DNA of 40,899 nucleotides. Origin: Pseudomonadota bacterium. GTDB lineage: Bacteria > Pseudomonadota > Alphaproteobacteria > Sphingomonadales > Sphingomonadaceae. Below, in pieces: positions 10,172-19,385 of the stretch. The position numbers were made by a program, and so were the translations under genes. The notes beneath the pieces were generated by a model. That model searched no databases. It saw nothing but the letters and a program-made list of their open reading frames with translations, and had not been told where the DNA came from. The stretch lies in the NCBI GenBank assembly GCA_023417515.1, contig JAEZFL010000033.1, positions 1 to 40,899 of the forward strand. The letters run 5' to 3'. Each line of letters opens with the position of its first letter. Within the stretch, counting starts at the first letter, position 1.

Positions 10172-11941
10172 TCAGAAGACGTAGCGGACGCCGATCAGTC
10201 CGTCGGCGATGAGACTGTCGTCGCCGCGCAGCGTCGAATAATTGATCCCCAGGGTCAGCAGCAGTTGCAGCCGGTTCGACAGGAAGGAGCGGCTGAGCCC
10301 GAACGACGTGCCGGTGCTGAAGCCGTCGCCGATGCCGATCCCGCCAAGGCTGACGTCAAACTCGCTGTCGTAGACGCTGAAGAAGGGGTTGACGGTGAGC
10401 GTGACGTCGCGGGTGAGGCGGCGGCTCACATAGACGAAGCCGGTGAGGTCCTCGTCCTCGCGCGCGAACACGCTGGCAAACAGGGGATCGTCCGGCAGGT
10501 AGAAGCTGCGGTGGGTGTAGGCGAGGCCGGCGCCGATATTCCACAGCCGCCCGGTGCTGGTGAAGACCAGGCTGCCGCCGCGGGCGCGGAAGGAGATGCT
10601 GCCGATCGACTGGAGCGACGTGGCGAGACAAGTGCCCTGCCCGGGATCCTCGCCGAACAGGCAGCCGCTCGCCGGCTGGCCGCGCAGGGTTTCAGGGTTG
10701 ACGTCAAAAGCCGCCGGCAAGCGCCTTAGATTGCTGATCAATCCTTGGCCGAAACTGGTGTCGTGATCGAACAATATGGCGCTGATGCCGGAACGGCGGC
10801 CGATCTGCACCGTCGCTGCGCCCATGATCAGCAAGTCGCCGTCGGCGTCCTGGCCGGCACGGAGCTGGACCTCGGCGCGCGGCGTCGGCCGCCACAGGAA
10901 GCCGGCGTCCCAATAGACGCCGTCGGTATCGAGCGTGGTCACGCGCGACGCCGTGGGATCCGGGATGAGTCGTCCGCTGCCGTCGCGCAGCGGAACGCCT
11001 CCGGGGCCGCGCTGCACATCCTGCTGGCTGGCCTCGATCTTCGAATAGCCGATGCCGGCCGTCACCGCGAAGGTCGGGCTGACCGGCGCGACCATGTCGG
11101 CGCGGACGAAGCGACCCTCGAAGCTGTTGTCGAGCGCGCCGACATCCTCGCGGACATAGCCGGCGCTGACGGTCACGCCGATCGGGAGCGGACCACCGGG
11201 CGCGACGCCGACGCTGGCATTGGCGACATGCACGGTGGAATCCAAATCGTCGGTCGGGGCGGCCGCGCCGGAGAGGCTGTCGTCGTCGACATGGACGTAG
11301 CCGAGCCGATAGGCGGCGTTGATCGACACCGGGCCGGCATGGGTCGACAAGGTCGGGCCGGCATAAGCGCCGTAGATTTCGGTGCCGGCCTCACGCTCGG
11401 TGACACCGACGGCGCGGCCGGTGCCGCCGGTGCGAGTGGCGAGGCCGCCCGCATCGACGCTGACCCGGCCCGGAACCAGCTCGGCATGGAGCTGGGCGAC
11501 TCCGCTGTGGACGTCCTCGTCCGGCAGGTCGTCGGTCCAGCCGAGGCGCCGCTCGTAGCGATATGCGCCGCTGGCGGTGACTCGACGGGTGCGGACCTGG
11601 CCTTCGACGCCGGCGGCGACGGCGGTGTAAGTGAGCACGTCGTCGCCCGGACCGTTGCCGGCCAGCTCGACCGAGACGCCCTGATTGAGTTCGACGTAAG
11701 CACCGACGTCGACGCGAAGGCGTGGGCGCGGAGCATCGGGAGTACCCTCGAGGCCGGGATCCCGAACCGGAATGGCGCCTTCCGGAACCGACGAGGCGGC
11801 GGCGACGAGCGGCACCGGCGCTTCACCGGGTTCGACCAAGTCCACCGGCGGCGGCTCGTAGCTGACGCCCGCCTGGCCATGCGCGGAGGTCGCTCCGGCG
11901 AGGGAGGCCGCGACACAAAAGGCCTTGAGGATCAGCCGCAT
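10172..11941 (-). CDS. XrtA-system outer-membrane beta-barrel protein (TIGR03016-like)
   Basis: Large outer-membrane protein of the kind restricted to PEP-CTERM/XrtA loci, thought to take part in exopolysaccharide passage or anchoring. The 589-residue product has a signal peptide (residues 1 to about 22, ending near AHGQA). A proline-rich linker follows, then alternating amphipathic strands. It ends GVRYVF, with the terminal aromatic residue typical of BAM-assembled barrels. The ATG overlaps the stop of the upstream kinase gene (TGATG), indicating coupled translation. Confidence 0.9.
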   Translation of the reverse strand: MRLILKAFCVAASLAGATSAHGQAGVSYEPPPVDLVEPGEAPVPLVAAASSVPEGAIPVRDPGLEGTPDAPRPRLRVDVGAYVELNQGVSVELAGNGPGDDVLTYTAVAAGVEGQVRTRRVTASGAYRYERRLGWTDDLPDEDVHSGVAQLHAELVPGRVSVDAGGLATRTGGTGRAVGVTEREAGTEIYGAYAGPTLSTHAGPVSINAAYRLGYVHVDDDSLSGAAAPTDDLDSTVHVANASVGVAPGGPLPIGVTVSAGYVREDVGALDNSFEGRFVRADMVAPVSPTFAVTAGIGYSKIEASQQDVQRGPGGVPLRDGSGRLIPDPTASRVTTLDTDGVYWDAGFLWRPTPRAEVQLRAGQDADGDLLIMGAATVQIGRRSGISAILFDHDTSFGQGLISNLRRLPAAFDVNPETLRGQPASGCLFGEDPGQGTCLATSLQSIGSISFRARGGSLVFTSTGRLWNIGAGLAYTHRSFYLPDDPLFASVFAREDEDLTGFVYVSRRLTRDVTLTVNPFFSVYDSEFDVSLGGIGIGDGFSTGTSFGLSRSFLSNRLQLLLTLGINYSTLRGDDSLIADGLIGVRYVF

Positions 11942-12852
11942 CAGCGACTCTCCTCATATTGGCCGAAGCGCCGGCCACCGATCGACAGCGAGGCGCTGTT
12001 GAGCACCAGCGACAGGCGCGCGGGGCCGCCAAGCAGGCCGACCGTCTCCTTGAGGTCGGCTTCGCTGGTGTCGTCAGCACGGACGACGACGAGGGTCTGC
12101 CCGGCATGGCCGGCAAGCACCGATGCGCTGGAAGCGGCCAGGACGGGCGGCGAGTCGATCAGGATGATGCGCTTCGGATCCGCGGCGAGGAGGCGCTCCA
12201 GCACTTCCTCGGTGCGCACCGAAGCGAGCAGCTCCGGCACGTTGCGCTCGCGGCGGCCCGCCGGAAGAATGGACAGGCCCTCGATATCGGTGTCGATCAC
12301 GAGACTTTCGGGATCGACGTTGCGGTCGGCGAGCGCGTCGACGAGGCCCGCTCCGGCGTCGATGCCGAGGCGGCCGGCAATCTCGGCCTGCGAGGTATCG
12401 CCATCGATGAGAAGGACGGCGCGCTCATGTTCGCCGGCGATCGACAGCGCCAGGTTGAGCGCGAGGAAGGTCTTGCCCTCCCCCGGCTGACCGGAGGCGA
12501 TCAGGGCGACGCGGGCGCGCGGATCCTGGTCCATCCGATCATCGATTGCCTTGAGCAGGCGGCGCTTGACGATCCGGGTCTCCTCCGCAAGCGCGGAGGG
12601 CGCCGCATCGGGGAGCAGATATCCGCCCTGCTCCAGCGCCGCGAGGTCGATCTCGGCCGTCTTGCGCCGGCCGACCCGGATCGGCTGCGCGGCGGGGCGG
12701 GAGACGGGCTTCGCCGGCTCGGCGGCCGCGGGGGACGGCACGGCCGGCTCCGGGCGCGGCGACTGGTCGGCAGGGATCGCATCGACGCGCAGGCCCGACT
12801 CGAAATCGTAGATCTCGGCGGCGCGCTCGAACAGGGAGGGGCGTGCGGTCAT
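11941..12852 (-). CDS. XrtA-associated BY-kinase-like ATPase (CpsD/CapB family)
   Basis: Cytoplasmic P-loop ATPase related to bacterial tyrosine kinases that partner with chain-length determinant proteins (TIGR03018-like). The 303-residue protein has Walker A SGQPGEGKT near residue 120, Walker A' LLIDGDTS and Walker B IILIDSPP. The usual C-terminal tyrosine cluster is reduced to one tyrosine (FGQYEESR), so autophosphorylation may be limited. The N-terminal 60 residues are Pro/Ala-rich and probably disordered. The gene follows the chain-length gene after 10 bp and has a strong AGGAGG ribosome-binding site. Confidence 0.92.
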   Translation of the reverse strand: MTARPSLFERAAEIYDFESGLRVDAIPADQSPRPEPAVPSPAAAEPAKPVSRPAAQPIRVGRRKTAEIDLAALEQGGYLLPDAAPSALAEETRIVKRRLLKAIDDRMDQDPRARVALIASGQPGEGKTFLALNLALSIAGEHERAVLLIDGDTSQAEIAGRLGIDAGAGLVDALADRNVDPESLVIDTDIEGLSILPAGRRERNVPELLASVRTEEVLERLLAADPKRIILIDSPPVLAASSASVLAGHAGQTLVVVRADDTSEADLKETVGLLGGPARLSLVLNSASLSIGGRRFGQYEESR

Positions 12853-12862
12853 CCTTCCCTCC

Positions 12863-14407
12863 TCACGCCACCGGCCCGCGCTGCAGCATTTCCGCCGCCA
12901 TCAAGGCGGCGTAGCTGGCAGCAAGGGCGCCGCCGCTGCCGGCGAGCCAGACGAGGCGCTGACGGCGGCGAACGCGCTCGGCCTTGCCGACCACTTCGCC
13001 GACCGCGCCGAGCACCGGCAGGCCGGTCACCGAGGCGAGGCGATTGGCGGTCGGGAACGTCGTCTGCAACTGGCCCTTGAGGAAGGCCGCGGCGATTCCG
13101 GCGCCGATCGCGAGCACCAGCACGATGGTGAGGAACAGCGGCCGGTTCGGGCTGGTCGGACCGCTCGGCGCGCGCGGCGCCTCGACCACGCGCACGACCA
13201 TCGCGCTGGCCTGGGTCTGCATATCGGAGCGCAGGCGCAGCTGCTCGCGGTCGGCAAGCAAGCGGTCATATTGCTGGCGAAGCACGTCATAGTCGCGGGT
13301 CAGGCGGGCCTGCTCGGCCGCCGCGCCCGGCTGAGCCGAGTCGCGCTGGCCGAGCTGGGCGAGATCGGCCTGGAGCTGGGCGCGGCGGGATTCGGCGGCG
13401 GCGAGCTGGGCCTCGCGATCCGACATCATCGCACGCAGCGAGACGTGGCTGGGATTGGGGATACCGTTGCCGCCCGCCGAACCGCGGCTTCGCTCCTGCG
13501 CCGCCTGCGGTCCGAGGCGGGCGATCTGGGAGCGAAGGGAGATGACGTCGGGATGCTGCTCGGTGAAGCCGCGGCCGAGATACTGATTGAGCTGAACCTC
13601 GAGTCCGGCGACCTGGCCGCTGGCGGTACCGCCATAAGCGTTCTCCGCTCCGGGGATCGGCACCGTGGCCGGGGTCGCGGCGAGCTGGCCGCGCATCGCG
13701 TTGACCGCGCTTCGGGCAGCGACGATGGTCTGCTCGAGCTGGGCAAGCTCGGTGCGCGCCGCCGACATTCGGTCGGCGACCGAGCCGGTGCCGGGGAGCA
13801 TCCCCATATAGCGCTGCTCGAACTCCATCCGGCGCTGCTCGGCTTCCTGGAGCTGCTGCTCGCGGCGGCGCAATTCCTCATCGAGGAAGGTCAGCGACTG
13901 CTGCGTGCGCTGGGGATCGCCGGCGATCTCGCCGCTGGTGAAGATTTCGACCAGCTGCTGCGCTATCGCCGCAGAGGTGCGGGCATTCTCGGCGTTGGAC
14001 AGGCCCGCGAAGCTCGACGTCGCGGTGATTTCGAACAGGCTGTCGGGCTGAGCGACGATCTGGATTCGCTGGCGCAGGCCGGCGACGACTCCGCCAAGTG
14101 CGGCGTCGCTGGTGACGAGCTTGTTGAGATCGGTGCGGCGGACGACGCGGGTCAGATTCTCGTTCGACGTCAGCGTCTGCTTGAGCCGCAGGATGTCGTT
14201 CTGGGGGTTCTGCGAGGCCGCCGCGGCGGTCGGCACCATATTGTCGAAGGCGACGAACAGCTTGGCCTTGGCCTGGTAGCTGTTGGGGATGAGCGCGATC
14301 ACGACCCAGCCGGAGAAAGCGACGCACCACGCCACCGCCATGGCGAGCCAGCGGCGCTGCCACACCTGGTGAAGGGCAATCCGGAACTGTTCGTAAAGTC
14401 CGTCCAT
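12863..14407 (-). CDS. XrtA-system chain-length determinant (Wzz/GumC-like)
   Basis: Inner-membrane polysaccharide co-polymerase controlling exopolysaccharide length (TIGR03007-like). The 514-residue protein has an N-terminal membrane segment (about 20-41), then a long periplasmic domain with extended coiled coils (about 165-230 and 320-400). The segment RGFTEQHPDVISLRSQI is typical of the GumC/EpsF class. A C-terminal hydrophobic segment lies near 430-450, and a further one near the end (VWLAGSGGALAASYAAL). The kinase is encoded separately by the next gene, as in Gram-positive-style split systems. Second gene of the operon. Confidence 0.93.
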   Translation of the reverse strand: MDGLYEQFRIALHQVWQRRWLAMAVAWCVAFSGWVVIALIPNSYQAKAKLFVAFDNMVPTAAAASQNPQNDILRLKQTLTSNENLTRVVRRTDLNKLVTSDAALGGVVAGLRQRIQIVAQPDSLFEITATSSFAGLSNAENARTSAAIAQQLVEIFTSGEIAGDPQRTQQSLTFLDEELRRREQQLQEAEQRRMEFEQRYMGMLPGTGSVADRMSAARTELAQLEQTIVAARSAVNAMRGQLAATPATVPIPGAENAYGGTASGQVAGLEVQLNQYLGRGFTEQHPDVISLRSQIARLGPQAAQERSRGSAGGNGIPNPSHVSLRAMMSDREAQLAAAESRRAQLQADLAQLGQRDSAQPGAAAEQARLTRDYDVLRQQYDRLLADREQLRLRSDMQTQASAMVVRVVEAPRAPSGPTSPNRPLFLTIVLVLAIGAGIAAAFLKGQLQTTFPTANRLASVTGLPVLGAVGEVVGKAERVRRRQRLVWLAGSGGALAASYAALMAAEMLQRGPVA

Positions 14408-14462
14408 CCGGGCGGGATTCCTTTAGGGAAGAGAGGCGGTCAGGCTTGGGGTGCAGCGCTCC

Positions 14463-15104
14463 TCAGAACATGCTTTCGGGGATGATGATGACGTCGCCCG
14501 GCTCCAGCCGGACGTTGGCGCGGACGTCGCCGCGGCGAAGCAGACTGGCGATGCGCAGGTCGTACTGGCGCTGCTGCCCGGTCTCGCGGTCGGTGCGGAC
14601 CAAGCGGGCGCGGTCGCCGGCGGCGAACTCGTTGAGGCCGCCGACCGCGATCATGGCGTCGAGCAGGGTCATGTTGGCGCGATAGGGAAGCGCGGCGGGG
14701 CGCGCGGTGGCGCCGACGATTCGGATCTGCTGCGAGAAGGTGCCGTTCGGCCGCTCGACCATCACCGAGACGATCGGGTCCTGGATGTAGCGATTCAGCA
14801 CCTGCTTGATGTCCTCGGCGAGCTGGGCCGGGGTCTTGCCGACCGCGACCATGTCGCTGATCAGCGGCGTGGTGATGCGCCCGTCCGGGCGGACCGCAAT
14901 GCGTGTCGACAGCTCGGGGTTGCGCCACACATAGATGCTGAGCTCGTCGGACGCGCCGATCAGGTAGTTCTCGCCGACCGCGTCGGAGCCTCCGACGAAG
15001 CTCGCGGGCGGAAGCACGTTGCCGGTGCGGCCGGTCGCGCAGCCGCCGAGCGCCGCAGCCGCAAGCACCAATGCGAGAGCGCTACGGGAGTTGAGAAGCC
15101 TCAT
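14463..15104 (-). CDS. XrtA-system polysaccharide export lipoprotein (Wza/EpsA-like)
   Basis: Outer-membrane polysaccharide export protein (TIGR03027-like), forming or gating the exit channel. The 213-residue product has a lipoprotein signal peptide with lipobox LGGC and lipidated C22. It is followed by the Poly_export domain (YLIGASDELSIYVWRNPEL, about 47-120) and an SLBB-like domain to the C-terminus (LEPGDVIIIPESMF). It is the first gene of the minus-strand XrtA operon, with a 154-bp upstream region holding a candidate sigma-54 promoter. Confidence 0.94.
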   Translation of the reverse strand: MRLLNSRSALALVLAAAALGGCATGRTGNVLPPASFVGGSDAVGENYLIGASDELSIYVWRNPELSTRIAVRPDGRITTPLISDMVAVGKTPAQLAEDIKQVLNRYIQDPIVSVMVERPNGTFSQQIRIVGATARPAALPYRANMTLLDAMIAVGGLNEFAAGDRARLVRTDRETGQQRQYDLRIASLLRRGDVRANVRLEPGDVIIIPESMF

Positions 15105-15146
15105 GTGAACCCAGTCCCTTGCTTCGAAGCCGCCGGTGCGCCCCGG

Positions 15147-15162
15147 AGCGGGACGCGTGCCT
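15147..15162 (-). promoter_or_regulatory. Candidate sigma-54 (RpoN) promoter of the XrtA operon
   Basis: On the minus strand this reads AGGCACGCGTCCCGCT. It has the invariant GG-N10-GC spacing of sigma-54 promoters and a near-complete -24 box (GGCACG); the -12 box is weaker (CCGCT against TTGCA). The predicted start would be about 33 bases before the export-protein ATG. XrtA systems are known to be controlled by PrsK and the sigma-54 activator PrsR, so a site here makes biological sense. It is a match by eye in GC-rich DNA. Confidence 0.45.
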
Positions 15163-15230
15163 TCAAGCTTCCCCTATGGGAGCAAAGGGTAAAATTACGG
15201 TTAGGCGCTAGGGGCTTGTCGGCCGCGTCC

Positions 15231-15267
15231 CGGCGCGGGACTGGCGGCGGGGCAGCCGTTAAACGGC
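15231..15267. other. Inverted repeats at the decarboxylase 3' end
   Basis: Two small inverted repeats: a hairpin TCCCGGCGCGGGA around 15231-15243, and GCCGTT-A-AACGGC (15255-15267) that contains the decarboxylase stop codon. They lie between the end of the decarboxylase gene and the XrtA operon promoter region and could help end upstream transcription. No T-run follows, so this is not a classical intrinsic terminator. Confidence 0.3.
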
Positions 15268-16500
15268 CGGGTTAACGACCACTTCACCAGCCGGATGCTG
15301 GCTGAGAAATGCCTGCGGGCTGGCGCTGAGGCCGTAGGCGCCGGCGAGGAACACAGCGACGAGATCACCGACGTCGGCGCATGGCATCATGACGTCATCG
15401 GCTAGGATGTCGAGCGGCGTGCACAGGCAGCCGACGATGGTCACTTCCTCCTCGGCCGGGGTGCCGAAGCGCGTCGCGATGGCGACCGGATAGTTGCGGC
15501 GGATGACCTGGCCGAAATTGCCCGACGCGGCGAGCTGATGGTGCATGCCGCCGTCGACGACGAGGAAGGTCTTCCCGTGGCTGTATTTACGGTCGAGGAT
15601 CCGGGTCAGATAGACTCCGCATTCGCCAACCAACCAGCGACCAAGCTCGACGGCGAAGCCGGTTTCTACAAGAGGTTGCGGGAGATTGTTGAGAAGCCTC
15701 GTCAACGCCTCGCCGATTGGCGCGATGTCCAGCGGCTGGTCGCCATGGACATAAGGGATGCCGAAGCCACCGCCGAGGTTGACGAGCGGGGGCTCGGCGG
15801 CGGCCTTGTCGGCAAGCTCCGCGGCGAGCGCGATGCCCGCGCGCTGTGCTTCGATGAGGGCATCGGCCGACAACGCTTGAGAACCGGCAAAGATGTGAAA
15901 GCCCCGCCACTCGGCGCCGGCGTCGACGAGGCGCCGGACGAGTGCAGGCACCCGCGCGGCGTCGATCCCGAACGGCTTGGCTCCGCCGCCCATGCGCATG
16001 CCGGAGCCCTTCAGCTCGAAATCAGGGTTCACGCGGACCGCAAGCCGCGGCGTGACGCCAAGGCGTTCGGCGATGGCGAGCGCCCTTCCCGCTTCTCCCT
16101 CCGATTCGAGGTTGATCGTCACTCCTGCGGCGATCGCAGCCGCGAGCTCGCTGTCGCGCTTGCCGGGTCCGGCGAAGCTCATTCGGCGGGGGTCGCCTCC
16201 GGCGGCGATGGCGGTGCGCATCTCGCCGCCCGAAGCCAGGTCGATGCCGTCGACCTGCCGGAGTATGTGGCGCAGGACATCCGGATGCGGGTTGGCCTTC
16301 ATCGCATAATGAAGGTCGACGCCCGGGAAAGCGGCGCGGAAGCGGGCGACCTGGCGGTCGACCAGCGCCATCTCGTAGACGAAGAGCGGCGTGTCGCCGG
16401 CCTCCGCCACGAGGTCGTCGGCGCGGCGGCCGCCGATCAACAGCATATAGTCGCGGTCCGAGGCGAAGCCGTCGGGGATCGGGCCGGTCGGCTTGGTCAT
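15259..16500 (-). CDS. PLP-dependent decarboxylase, exosortase A-associated
   Basis: Fold-type III PLP enzyme related to diaminopimelate/ornithine decarboxylases, in the group linked to XrtA loci (TIGR03099-like). The 413-residue product has the PLP lysine K68 in YAMKANPHP, the glycine loop VNLGGGFGIPY, and the C-terminal catalytic region GCLCTPLDILADD. The start at 16500 overlaps the ligase stop (ATGA); the frame continues upstream only as shadow sequence. Relatives such as BtrK decarboxylate an aminoacyl group held on a carrier protein. The neighbouring ligase and carrier protein make that reaction a reasonable guess here, but the substrate is unknown. Confidence 0.92.
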   Translation of the reverse strand: MTKPTGPIPDGFASDRDYMLLIGGRRADDLVAEAGDTPLFVYEMALVDRQVARFRAAFPGVDLHYAMKANPHPDVLRHILRQVDGIDLASGGEMRTAIAAGGDPRRMSFAGPGKRDSELAAAIAAGVTINLESEGEAGRALAIAERLGVTPRLAVRVNPDFELKGSGMRMGGGAKPFGIDAARVPALVRRLVDAGAEWRGFHIFAGSQALSADALIEAQRAGIALAAELADKAAAEPPLVNLGGGFGIPYVHGDQPLDIAPIGEALTRLLNNLPQPLVETGFAVELGRWLVGECGVYLTRILDRKYSHGKTFLVVDGGMHHQLAASGNFGQVIRRNYPVAIATRFGTPAEEEVTIVGCLCTPLDILADDVMMPCADVGDLVAVFLAGAYGLSASPQAFLSQHPAGEVVVNPAV

Positions 16501-18029
16501 GACGTCAGTTCCGCTTCGAGTGCGTTGCGGTCGATCTTGCCGTTGGGGCTTCGCGGCAGCTCGGGCCGCCACAGGATCACGCCCGGCTGCATGAAATTTG
16601 GCAGGAGGCGCTTGAGGTGGGCGCGCAGCTTGTCCTCGGCCGCGCCTTCGGCCGGGCGGACGATGAGGGCGATACCCTGTCCCAGCAGCGGATCGGGATA
16701 GCCGAGCGCCACCGCCTCGGCGGCGAGGCCGGAGGCCATTGCCGCGTCCTCGATCTCGGTAGGGCTGATGCGGTTGCCGGCCGACTTGATCATGCCGTCG
16801 GCGCGGCCGACGAAGTAGAGCAGCCCGTCCTCGTCCCGCCGGGCGCGGTCGCCGGACCAGACGGCGGTGCCGCCGTAGCGCGAGGCGGGCGGGGCAGGCC
16901 TGAAGCGGGCGGCGGTGCGCTCGGGATCGTTCCAATAGCCTTGGGCGACGAGCGGACCGGAATGAACCAGCTCGCCTTCCTCGCCCGGCGCGGTCTCGCT
17001 GCCGTCGTCGCGAACGATCAGGATCTCGGCGAAGGGGATGGCCGTGCCGATCGAGTCGATATGGGTGTCGAGCAGCGCCGGCTCGAGATAGGTCGAGCGG
17101 AACGCCTCGGTGAGGCCGTACATCGAATAGATATCGGCGGCCGGGAACAGTTCGCGAAGCCGCCGGGTGACCGAGGGCGGAAGCTTGCCGCCGCTGTTGG
17201 TCACCCGGCGCAGGCTGAGCGCCGAGTCGGGCGGCCACGGCGCCTCGATCAGCTGCACCCACAGCGGGGGCACGCCGGCGAGCGTGGTGATGCGGTGCGC
17301 CGCCACAGCACGAATGACGTCACGCGGGGCGAGAAAGTCGAGCGGGACGACCGAGGCACCCGCAGCCCAGGCCGAGAGGAGCTGGTTCTGGCCATAGTCG
17401 AAACTGTAGGGCAGAACCGCCAGCACGCGGTCATCGGGCTGCAGCCGCGTATAATAAGCGACGCTGATCGCGCCGAGCCACAAATTGGCGTGGCTCAGCA
17501 TCACCCCTTTGGGGCGGCCCGTCGAGCCGGAGGTGTAGAGCAAGGCGGCAAGGTCGTCGGCATCGGCGCTCGACGGCGGCAACGGATCGTTCGAGAACAG
17601 CGCCCTGCCCTGCTCTTCGTTCAACGCGTCGCAGCCGGGCGGGACATCGCCTGAATCGAGCGTATCGAGACGGACTTGCCCTGAAAGGAGGATGTTAGCA
17701 CCGCTGTCTGAAAGTATGTGCGAAACTTGAAGGCGCTTCAGCAGCGGGTTGATCGGGACGTGGACGAGACCTGCGCGGGCACAAGCGAGCGGCAGCAGGC
17801 TGGTCATTCTGGTCTTGGGCAACCAGCTTGCGACGCGGGCGCCCTCGGGCAGGCCGCGCGCGGCGAGGCCGGCGGCGAGCGCGCCGACCGCGGCTTCGAG
17901 CCCGGCATAATCGAGACTGCCGTCGCGATCGACCAGGGCGACATCCGTGGGAGCACCGCGCAATGGCAGATGATCGAGCGGGCGCGGATCGGGGTCTGGC
18001 GCGCTCGGGTCAGGCACGGGCACTTTCAC
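16497..18029 (-). CDS. AMP-forming acyl/aminoacyl ligase, exosortase A-associated
   Basis: ANL-superfamily adenylating enzyme (TIGR03098-like) that would activate a carboxylic acid with ATP and load it on CoA or a carrier protein. The 510-residue product has the P-loop-like YTSGSTGRPKG (165-175), the YGLTEAF motif, the hinge region GRADGMIKSAGNRI and the C-terminal catalytic lysine K498 (SPNGKIDR). The frame opens at GTG 18029, but AGGAG overlaps that codon; GTG at 18023 sits six bases after it and may be the true start. Its stop overlaps the decarboxylase gene. The substrate is not predictable from sequence. Confidence 0.92.
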   Translation of the reverse strand: MKVPVPDPSAPDPDPRPLDHLPLRGAPTDVALVDRDGSLDYAGLEAAVGALAAGLAARGLPEGARVASWLPKTRMTSLLPLACARAGLVHVPINPLLKRLQVSHILSDSGANILLSGQVRLDTLDSGDVPPGCDALNEEQGRALFSNDPLPPSSADADDLAALLYTSGSTGRPKGVMLSHANLWLGAISVAYYTRLQPDDRVLAVLPYSFDYGQNQLLSAWAAGASVVPLDFLAPRDVIRAVAAHRITTLAGVPPLWVQLIEAPWPPDSALSLRRVTNSGGKLPPSVTRRLRELFPAADIYSMYGLTEAFRSTYLEPALLDTHIDSIGTAIPFAEILIVRDDGSETAPGEEGELVHSGPLVAQGYWNDPERTAARFRPAPPASRYGGTAVWSGDRARRDEDGLLYFVGRADGMIKSAGNRISPTEIEDAAMASGLAAEAVALGYPDPLLGQGIALIVRPAEGAAEDKLRAHLKRLLPNFMQPGVILWRPELPRSPNGKIDRNALEAELTS

Positions 18030-18082
18030 TCCTGCTTAAAGCCGCCATGCTAAGGCGCAGCGAGCGGCGGAGATAGCGTGCA

Positions 18083-19075
18083 ATGGTTAACGTGACACTG
18101 TTCGACGAGCTCGACGCGGTCGAACAGGATGCCAGGGGCGCCCTGGATCGGGCGAACCAGGCTTGCCTTCACGACCGGCTGAGCTGGTTCCGGCTGGTCG
18201 AGCGCAACTGCCCACCAGAGGGCAAGCTGCAGGTCGTCCGAGCCGAGCAAGACAACCGCCGCGCCTGGCTCTTCCTGGCTGTCGACGGCCGTGAGGCGGA
18301 TGGTTACGCCGCCTGGTACAGCCTGCGCTACAGGCTAATCGGCGACCCGGGCCTTGGTCCCGAAATCGCCGGATTTCTGCGGAACAAGCGGCTCACCAGA
18401 GTTGAGCTGGCGCCGATTGAGAATCCGGAGGCGCTGGCGACGGCCTTGCGGAGCGCGGGCTGGTCCGTGGCGATCGAGCCGGCCTTCGGCAACTGGATCG
18501 CGCGCACCGAAAAGGGCTTCGACGAATATTGGAGCAGGCGACCCGGACAACTCCGCAGCACCGCCAGGCGTAAGGCGAAGGCGGCCGCACTCGACGTCGT
18601 CATCCACGACCGGTTCGATGCCGTCGCCTGGGCGGACTATGAGGCCGTCTATCGGGCGAGCTGGAAGCCGGAGGAAGGCTCCTTCGCGTTCCTCCGTGAT
18701 CTCGCCGAGCAGGAAGGCGCAGCCGGCACGCTGCGGCTTGGCCTTGCTTATCATCGGGATCGTCCGGTCGCCGCGCAGCTGTGGCTGGTCGAGGGCGAGG
18801 TCGCGACGATCCACAAGCTCGCTTATGCCGAGGACGCCAAGGCGATGTCCCCCGGCACGGTCCTGGGTGAAGCGATGTTCCGACGCGCGATCGACGAGGA
18901 TGGCGTTCGGCTGGTCGATTATGGGACGGGCGACGACGCCTATAAGCGCGACTGGATGGACGAAAGGCGCCAGCTGTGGCGGATCATCGCCCATAATCCC
19001 CGCACCTTGCCGGGCCTGGCGGGGGCGGTCCGGCAACGGGTCAGGGCGCTTGTCCGGGGCAAAGCGAGCCGCTAG
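18083..19075 (+). CDS. GNAT/FemAB-like acyltransferase (CelD/BcsL type)
   Basis: Probable cytoplasmic acyltransferase of the GNAT domain type found in CelD/BcsL proteins (PF13480-like). The 330-residue protein has the hallmark region GTLRLGLAYHRDRPVAAQLWLVEG, then the helix-rich KLAYAEDAKAMSPGTVL segment and LVDYGTGDDAYKRDWM. It leads a plus-strand set followed by an acyl carrier protein and two hydrolase-like genes, and it is divergent from the ligase. It may use the acyl group carried by that protein to modify the polysaccharide. A second FemAB-like gene lies in the main operon. Confidence 0.88.
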   Translation: MVNVTLFDELDAVEQDARGALDRANQACLHDRLSWFRLVERNCPPEGKLQVVRAEQDNRRAWLFLAVDGREADGYAAWYSLRYRLIGDPGLGPEIAGFLRNKRLTRVELAPIENPEALATALRSAGWSVAIEPAFGNWIARTEKGFDEYWSRRPGQLRSTARRKAKAAALDVVIHDRFDAVAWADYEAVYRASWKPEEGSFAFLRDLAEQEGAAGTLRLGLAYHRDRPVAAQLWLVEGEVATIHKLAYAEDAKAMSPGTVLGEAMFRRAIDEDGVRLVDYGTGDDAYKRDWMDERRQLWRIIAHNPRTLPGLAGAVRQRVRALVRGKASR

Positions 19076-19112
19076 GGCGCGCTTTCTGTACGATCGCGCA
19101 ACGGAGGCGAAT

Positions 19113-19385
19113 TTGGCGCTCGACGACGCCACGGAGGTTGAAGACACGCTGCGGGCAGTGCTCGCCGACGTGCTGGGTCTGGATCCGGCGCGGGTCGCGG
19201 GCTTCACCGAGGCCACGCCTTTGTTCGGCGCCCTCCCCGAGTTCGACTCCCTCGCGGTCGCGGGCCTGCTCACCGAGCTCGAGGAACGGCTCGGGATCCT
19301 CATCGAGGACCACGAGGTCGACGCCGAAATGATGGAGACGTTCGGCGCGCTGTTGACCTTCGCTCTGGCCAAGGCGCTTCGGTGA
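19113..19385 (+). CDS. Acyl carrier protein, exosortase A-associated
   Basis: Small phosphopantetheine-binding carrier protein of 90 residues. The attachment serine is S46 in the motif EFDSLAV, followed by helix LLTELEERLGI. The frame has no nearby ATG or GTG. A TTG at 19113 preceded by GGAGG at 19103-19107 with a five-base spacer is the best start. The stop overlaps the GTG start of the next gene by four bases. The acidic composition fits an ACP. It probably carries the product of the divergent AMP-forming ligase. Confidence 0.88.
   Translation: MALDDATEVEDTLRAVLADVLGLDPARVAGFTEATPLFGALPEFDSLAVAGLLTELEERLGILIEDHEVDAEMMETFGALLTFALAKALR

Noticed and set aside
16501..17262. N-terminal extension of the decarboxylase into the ligase gene
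   Set aside because: The upstream part is an Arg-rich shadow of the ligase, and the ATGA overlap at 16497-16500 is a normal start junction.
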